DNA of 9,171 nt from Sulfurovum sp. (lineage in GTDB: Bacteria > Campylobacterota > Campylobacteria > Campylobacterales > Sulfurovaceae): assembly GCA_027029065.1 (NCBI GenBank), contig JALVGO010000221.1, forward strand, positions 1 to 9,171, read 5' to 3'. The notes under the pieces were generated by a model, which had not been told where the DNA came from, did not search any database, and worked only from the letters and a program-made list of their open reading frames with translations. Numbering within the stretch: position 1 is the first letter of the stretch; each line of letters begins with the position of its first letter. Position numbers and translations under genes: made by a program. Positions 7,303 through 9,171 of the stretch are shown one piece after another.

Positions 7303-7334
7303 CTGACAACGATAGTTACTAAGGGCTTTGAAGA

Positions 7335-9041
7335 TTGAAACAGCTATTTACCTACTTTTTCCCCTATATGAAATCCTATAAAAGAGAGTTTCTCTTTGCC
7401 ATTCTCGGTATGATCGCTGTGGCTGTGGGAACGACCGCTTCTGCACACCTGCTCAAACCGACACTCGATGATGTCTTTATCAACAAAGACAGAGAGATGC
7501 TGATGCTGATACCCTTTGCCATTGTCGGCGTGTTTCTGCTTAAATCGGTCGGGAAATATGTACAGACCTACTATACCATCTACATTGGAAATGATATTGT
7601 CCGTAAGATACGCAATAAGCTCTCCATGCACCTGATGGGACAGGATATGGCATATCTCAACCGTATGCGAAACGGGGAACTGCTCAGTAGAACTACCAAC
7701 GACATAGCCCGTATTCAAAATGTGGTCTCCAACCTGATCCCTTCTGTGTTGATCAATGCGATGCTGATCGTGACATTGACTCTCTATGTGATCTATATGA
7801 GTCCAAAACTGGCATTTTACTTTCTGGTGGTCATGCCGCTGGCACTCTTGCCACTCCAGATGCTTGCCAAGAAGATGAAGAAATATTCGACACGTTCGCA
7901 GGAGAGCAATGCGGATCTGACAGCACGCCTGACAGAGATCTTCAACAATATGGAGATCATCAAGTCCAACTCTTCCCAACAGTATGAACAGAAAAAGTTT
8001 ACTGATGAGAATATGAACTTCTTCAAACTCTCTATGAAACAGAGCAAAACCAATGCACTGGTCAGTCCGGTGCTGGAGTTCTTCGGTTCGATCGCCATTG
8101 CCATTGCCATCTATATCGGAGCGAATGAGGTGATTGACGGAGATATGACGGTAGGAAGCTTTTTTGCATTTGTCACTGCCCTGTTTATGCTCTATGATCC
8201 GATCAAAAAACTCTCCAAGGTACACAATCAGATGCAAGACGCTCTGGCGGCTACAGAGCGGATAGAAGAGCTCTTTTCCCAGCAGCCTGAGATAGTTTCA
8301 GGGACGAAAGAGCTTGCGCATATCGAGCGTGTCAGGTTTGATGATGTATCACTTCGTTACGGAGACAAAACAGCACTCTCACACATCGATATCGATGCAC
8401 ACAAAGGCAAGGTCTATGCTCTGGTGGGAGACAGTGGTGCAGGCAAGAGCAGTCTGGTTAACCTGCTGGTACGTTTTTATGATGCTACTTCGGGTACCAT
8501 TTATATCAATGACAATGATATACGTGAGTACACGCTTGCCTCTTTGCACCGGAAGATCGCCTTTGTTACCCAGCGCATTTTCATTTTTCAGGATACCATT
8601 GCCCAGAATGTCGCCTATGGTGAAACAGTAGATGCCAAAAGGGTGGAAGAAGCACTGAAAAAAGCACACGCCTGGGATTTTGTATCAAAGCTGCCGGAGG
8701 GGATAGAAACACCGCTTGACGAGTTTGGTGTCAACCTGAGCGGCGGACAGCGTCAGCGCATCGCACTGGCACGGGCACTCTACAAAGCACCGGATATTCT
8801 CATCCTCGATGAGGCAACCTCGGCACTGGACAACAAAAGCGAACAGGCAATACAGGCAGCCCTCGAAGGGTTGAAGCATGAGATGATCACCTTCATCGTC
8901 GCCCACCGCCTCAGCACCATAGAACATGCCGATGAGATACTGGTATTTCACGAAGGCACCATAGAGAGCAGAGGTACCTACAGCGAACTTTTGAAAACCT
9001 CCGAAGCCTTCCAAAAACTTGCAAAAAAGAAGCAGAATTAA
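7335..9041 (+). CDS. msbA: ABC exporter, lipid A / lipid-linked glycan flippase (MsbA/PglK type)
   Basis: The 568-residue half-transporter should act as a homodimer, using ATP to flip lipid A-core or a lipid-linked oligosaccharide across the inner membrane. Six membrane helices are visible in residues 1-300 (about 19-39, 56-74, 131-156, 157-178, 246-264, 270-290). The nucleotide-binding domain is complete: Walker A GDSGAGKSS (365-373), Q-loop Q413, signature LSGGQ (468-472), Walker B ILILDE (488-493) with catalytic E493, D-loop SALD, and H-loop H524. The length fits MsbA (about 580) and PglK (about 564). The start is TTG 7335, preceded by AAGGG at 7321-7325; starting at the next ATG (7368) would remove part of the conserved N-terminal elbow helix. 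It has its own promoter and is divergent from the ligase gene. Context among lipopolysaccharide-type genes favours MsbA, but PglK-like flipping of an undecaprenyl-linked glycan is possible. Family assignment is firm; substrate is not. Confidence 0.88.
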   Translation: MKQLFTYFFPYMKSYKREFLFAILGMIAVAVGTTASAHLLKPTLDDVFINKDREMLMLIPFAIVGVFLLKSVGKYVQTYYTIYIGNDIVRKIRNKLSMHLMGQDMAYLNRMRNGELLSRTTNDIARIQNVVSNLIPSVLINAMLIVTLTLYVIYMSPKLAFYFLVVMPLALLPLQMLAKKMKKYSTRSQESNADLTARLTEIFNNMEIIKSNSSQQYEQKKFTDENMNFFKLSMKQSKTNALVSPVLEFFGSIAIAIAIYIGANEVIDGDMTVGSFFAFVTALFMLYDPIKKLSKVHNQMQDALAATERIEELFSQQPEIVSGTKELAHIERVRFDDVSLRYGDKTALSHIDIDAHKGKVYALVGDSGAGKSSLVNLLVRFYDATSGTIYINDNDIREYTLASLHRKIAFVTQRIFIFQDTIAQNVAYGETVDAKRVEEALKKAHAWDFVSKLPEGIETPLDEFGVNLSGGQRQRIALARALYKAPDILILDEATSALDNKSEQAIQAALEGLKHEMITFIVAHRLSTIEHADEILVFHEGTIESRGTYSELLKTSEAFQKLAKKKQN

Positions 9042-9115
9042 GATTATAGGAAAGAGAATATGGAAAAAGTCTAATTCCTAATTCCTAATTCCTAATTCCT
9101 AATTCCTAATTCCTA
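9042..9115. other. Short convergent intergenic spacer
   Basis: These 74 bases separate the stop codons of the ABC exporter and the convergent sugar transferase gene. Most of the spacer is the heptamer repeat. I see no stable GC-rich hairpin with a T-run on either strand. The only fold is a weak 5-bp AT stem (CTAAT 9106-9110 / ATTAG 9115-9119), too weak to call a terminator. Confidence 0.6.
9071..9115. repeat. Heptamer tandem repeat, unit CTAATTC, 6 perfect copies plus 3 bases
   Basis: Units occupy 9071-9077, 9078-9084, 9085-9091, 9092-9098, 9099-9105 and 9106-9112 with no mismatch, then CTA at 9113-9115. On the minus strand the unit reads GAATTAG. The array ends exactly at the TAA of the convergent gene (9116-9118). 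It lies outside both coding frames, so copy-number change would not shift either frame. Perfect identity suggests recent slippage or active maintenance. Confidence 0.95.
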
Positions 9116-9171
9116 TTAGTACGCCCCATCCCGCTTCAATACGACTTTGATCGTTTTAAGAAGAATAACAA
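9116..9171 (-). CDS. C-terminal end of a probable polyprenyl-phosphate sugar transferase (partial)
   Basis: Only the last 17 codons and the TAA stop (9116-9118) are in the window; the gene continues past the right edge. The tail reads VILLKTIKVVLKRDGAY. This strongly resembles the C-terminal end of bacterial sugar transferases of PF02397 (WcaJ/PglC/EpsL type; pattern 'ILLkTlkVVLkr.GAY'). Those enzymes move a sugar-1-phosphate from a nucleotide sugar onto undecaprenyl phosphate to start glycan synthesis. Such an initiating enzyme would fit this locus. The call rests on a short tail and on remembered family pattern, so it is tentative. The gene is convergent with the ABC exporter. Confidence 0.6.
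   Translation of the reverse strand, partial: VILLKTIKVVLKRDGAY

Noticed and set aside
7344..8237. A 297-codon open frame on the minus strand
   Set aside because: It lies wholly within the ABC exporter gene, its translation is rich in His, Gln and Cys with no recognisable domain, and the plus-strand protein has every expected family motif.
9071..9115. Heptamer repeat as a phase-variation switch
   Set aside because: It lies after both stop codons and outside the visible promoters, so slippage cannot turn either reading frame on or off. A 3'-end effect remains possible.
9071..9119. Repeat region as a CRISPR array or intrinsic terminator
   Set aside because: There are no spacers between units, the unit is only 7 bp, and the sole hairpin is a 5-bp AT-rich stem without a T-run.

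Overview
The window is a piece of a bacterial surface-glycan (lipopolysaccharide / lipooligosaccharide type) locus. It holds seven protein genes plus the tail of an eighth. The mix of family-4 glycosyltransferases, an O-antigen-ligase-type membrane protein and an MsbA-type lipid exporter points to a Gram-negative bacterium. The moderate GC, frequent TTG/GTG starts, tight overlaps and general protein flavour suggest a Campylobacterota member (Sulfurovum/Sulfurimonas-like). That taxonomic guess is inference, because no marker gene is present.

Positions 1-6012 (+ strand) form one tightly packed operon that begins upstream of the window. Its genes are a GT4 glycosyltransferase (5' end cut by the window edge), a membrane-anchored NodB-type polysaccharide deacetylase, a second GT4 glycosyltransferase, an ELM1-family protein, and a 720-residue fusion of a polysaccharide pyruvyl transferase-like domain with a GT4 domain. 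Every junction overlaps: 14 bp at the first and ATGA (4 bp) at the other three. Translation is therefore probably coupled and the products made together.

Positions 6002-7207 (- strand) encode an O-antigen-ligase (WaaL-like) membrane protein. Its 3' end overlaps the end of the fusion gene by 11 bp. Positions 7208-7334 are a divergent promoter region. Positions 7335-9041 (+ strand) encode an MsbA/PglK-type ABC lipid flippase with a complete set of ATPase motifs. After it comes a 7-bp tandem repeat (six perfect copies plus three bases). The repeat abuts the stop codon of a convergent gene whose last 17 residues look like the C-terminus of a polyprenyl-phosphate sugar transferase.

A coherent working model is that the glycosyltransferases and tailoring enzymes (deacetylase, putative pyruvyl transferase) build and modify a lipid-linked glycan in the cytoplasm or at the inner membrane. 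The ABC protein then flips lipid A-core or a lipid-linked glycan, and the WaaL-like protein joins glycan to its acceptor in the periplasm. The least explained parts are the ELM1-family protein, the pyruvyl transferase-GT4 fusion with its AT-rich first half, and the heptamer repeat. I saw no tRNA, rRNA, CRISPR array, insertion sequence or convincing intrinsic terminator.
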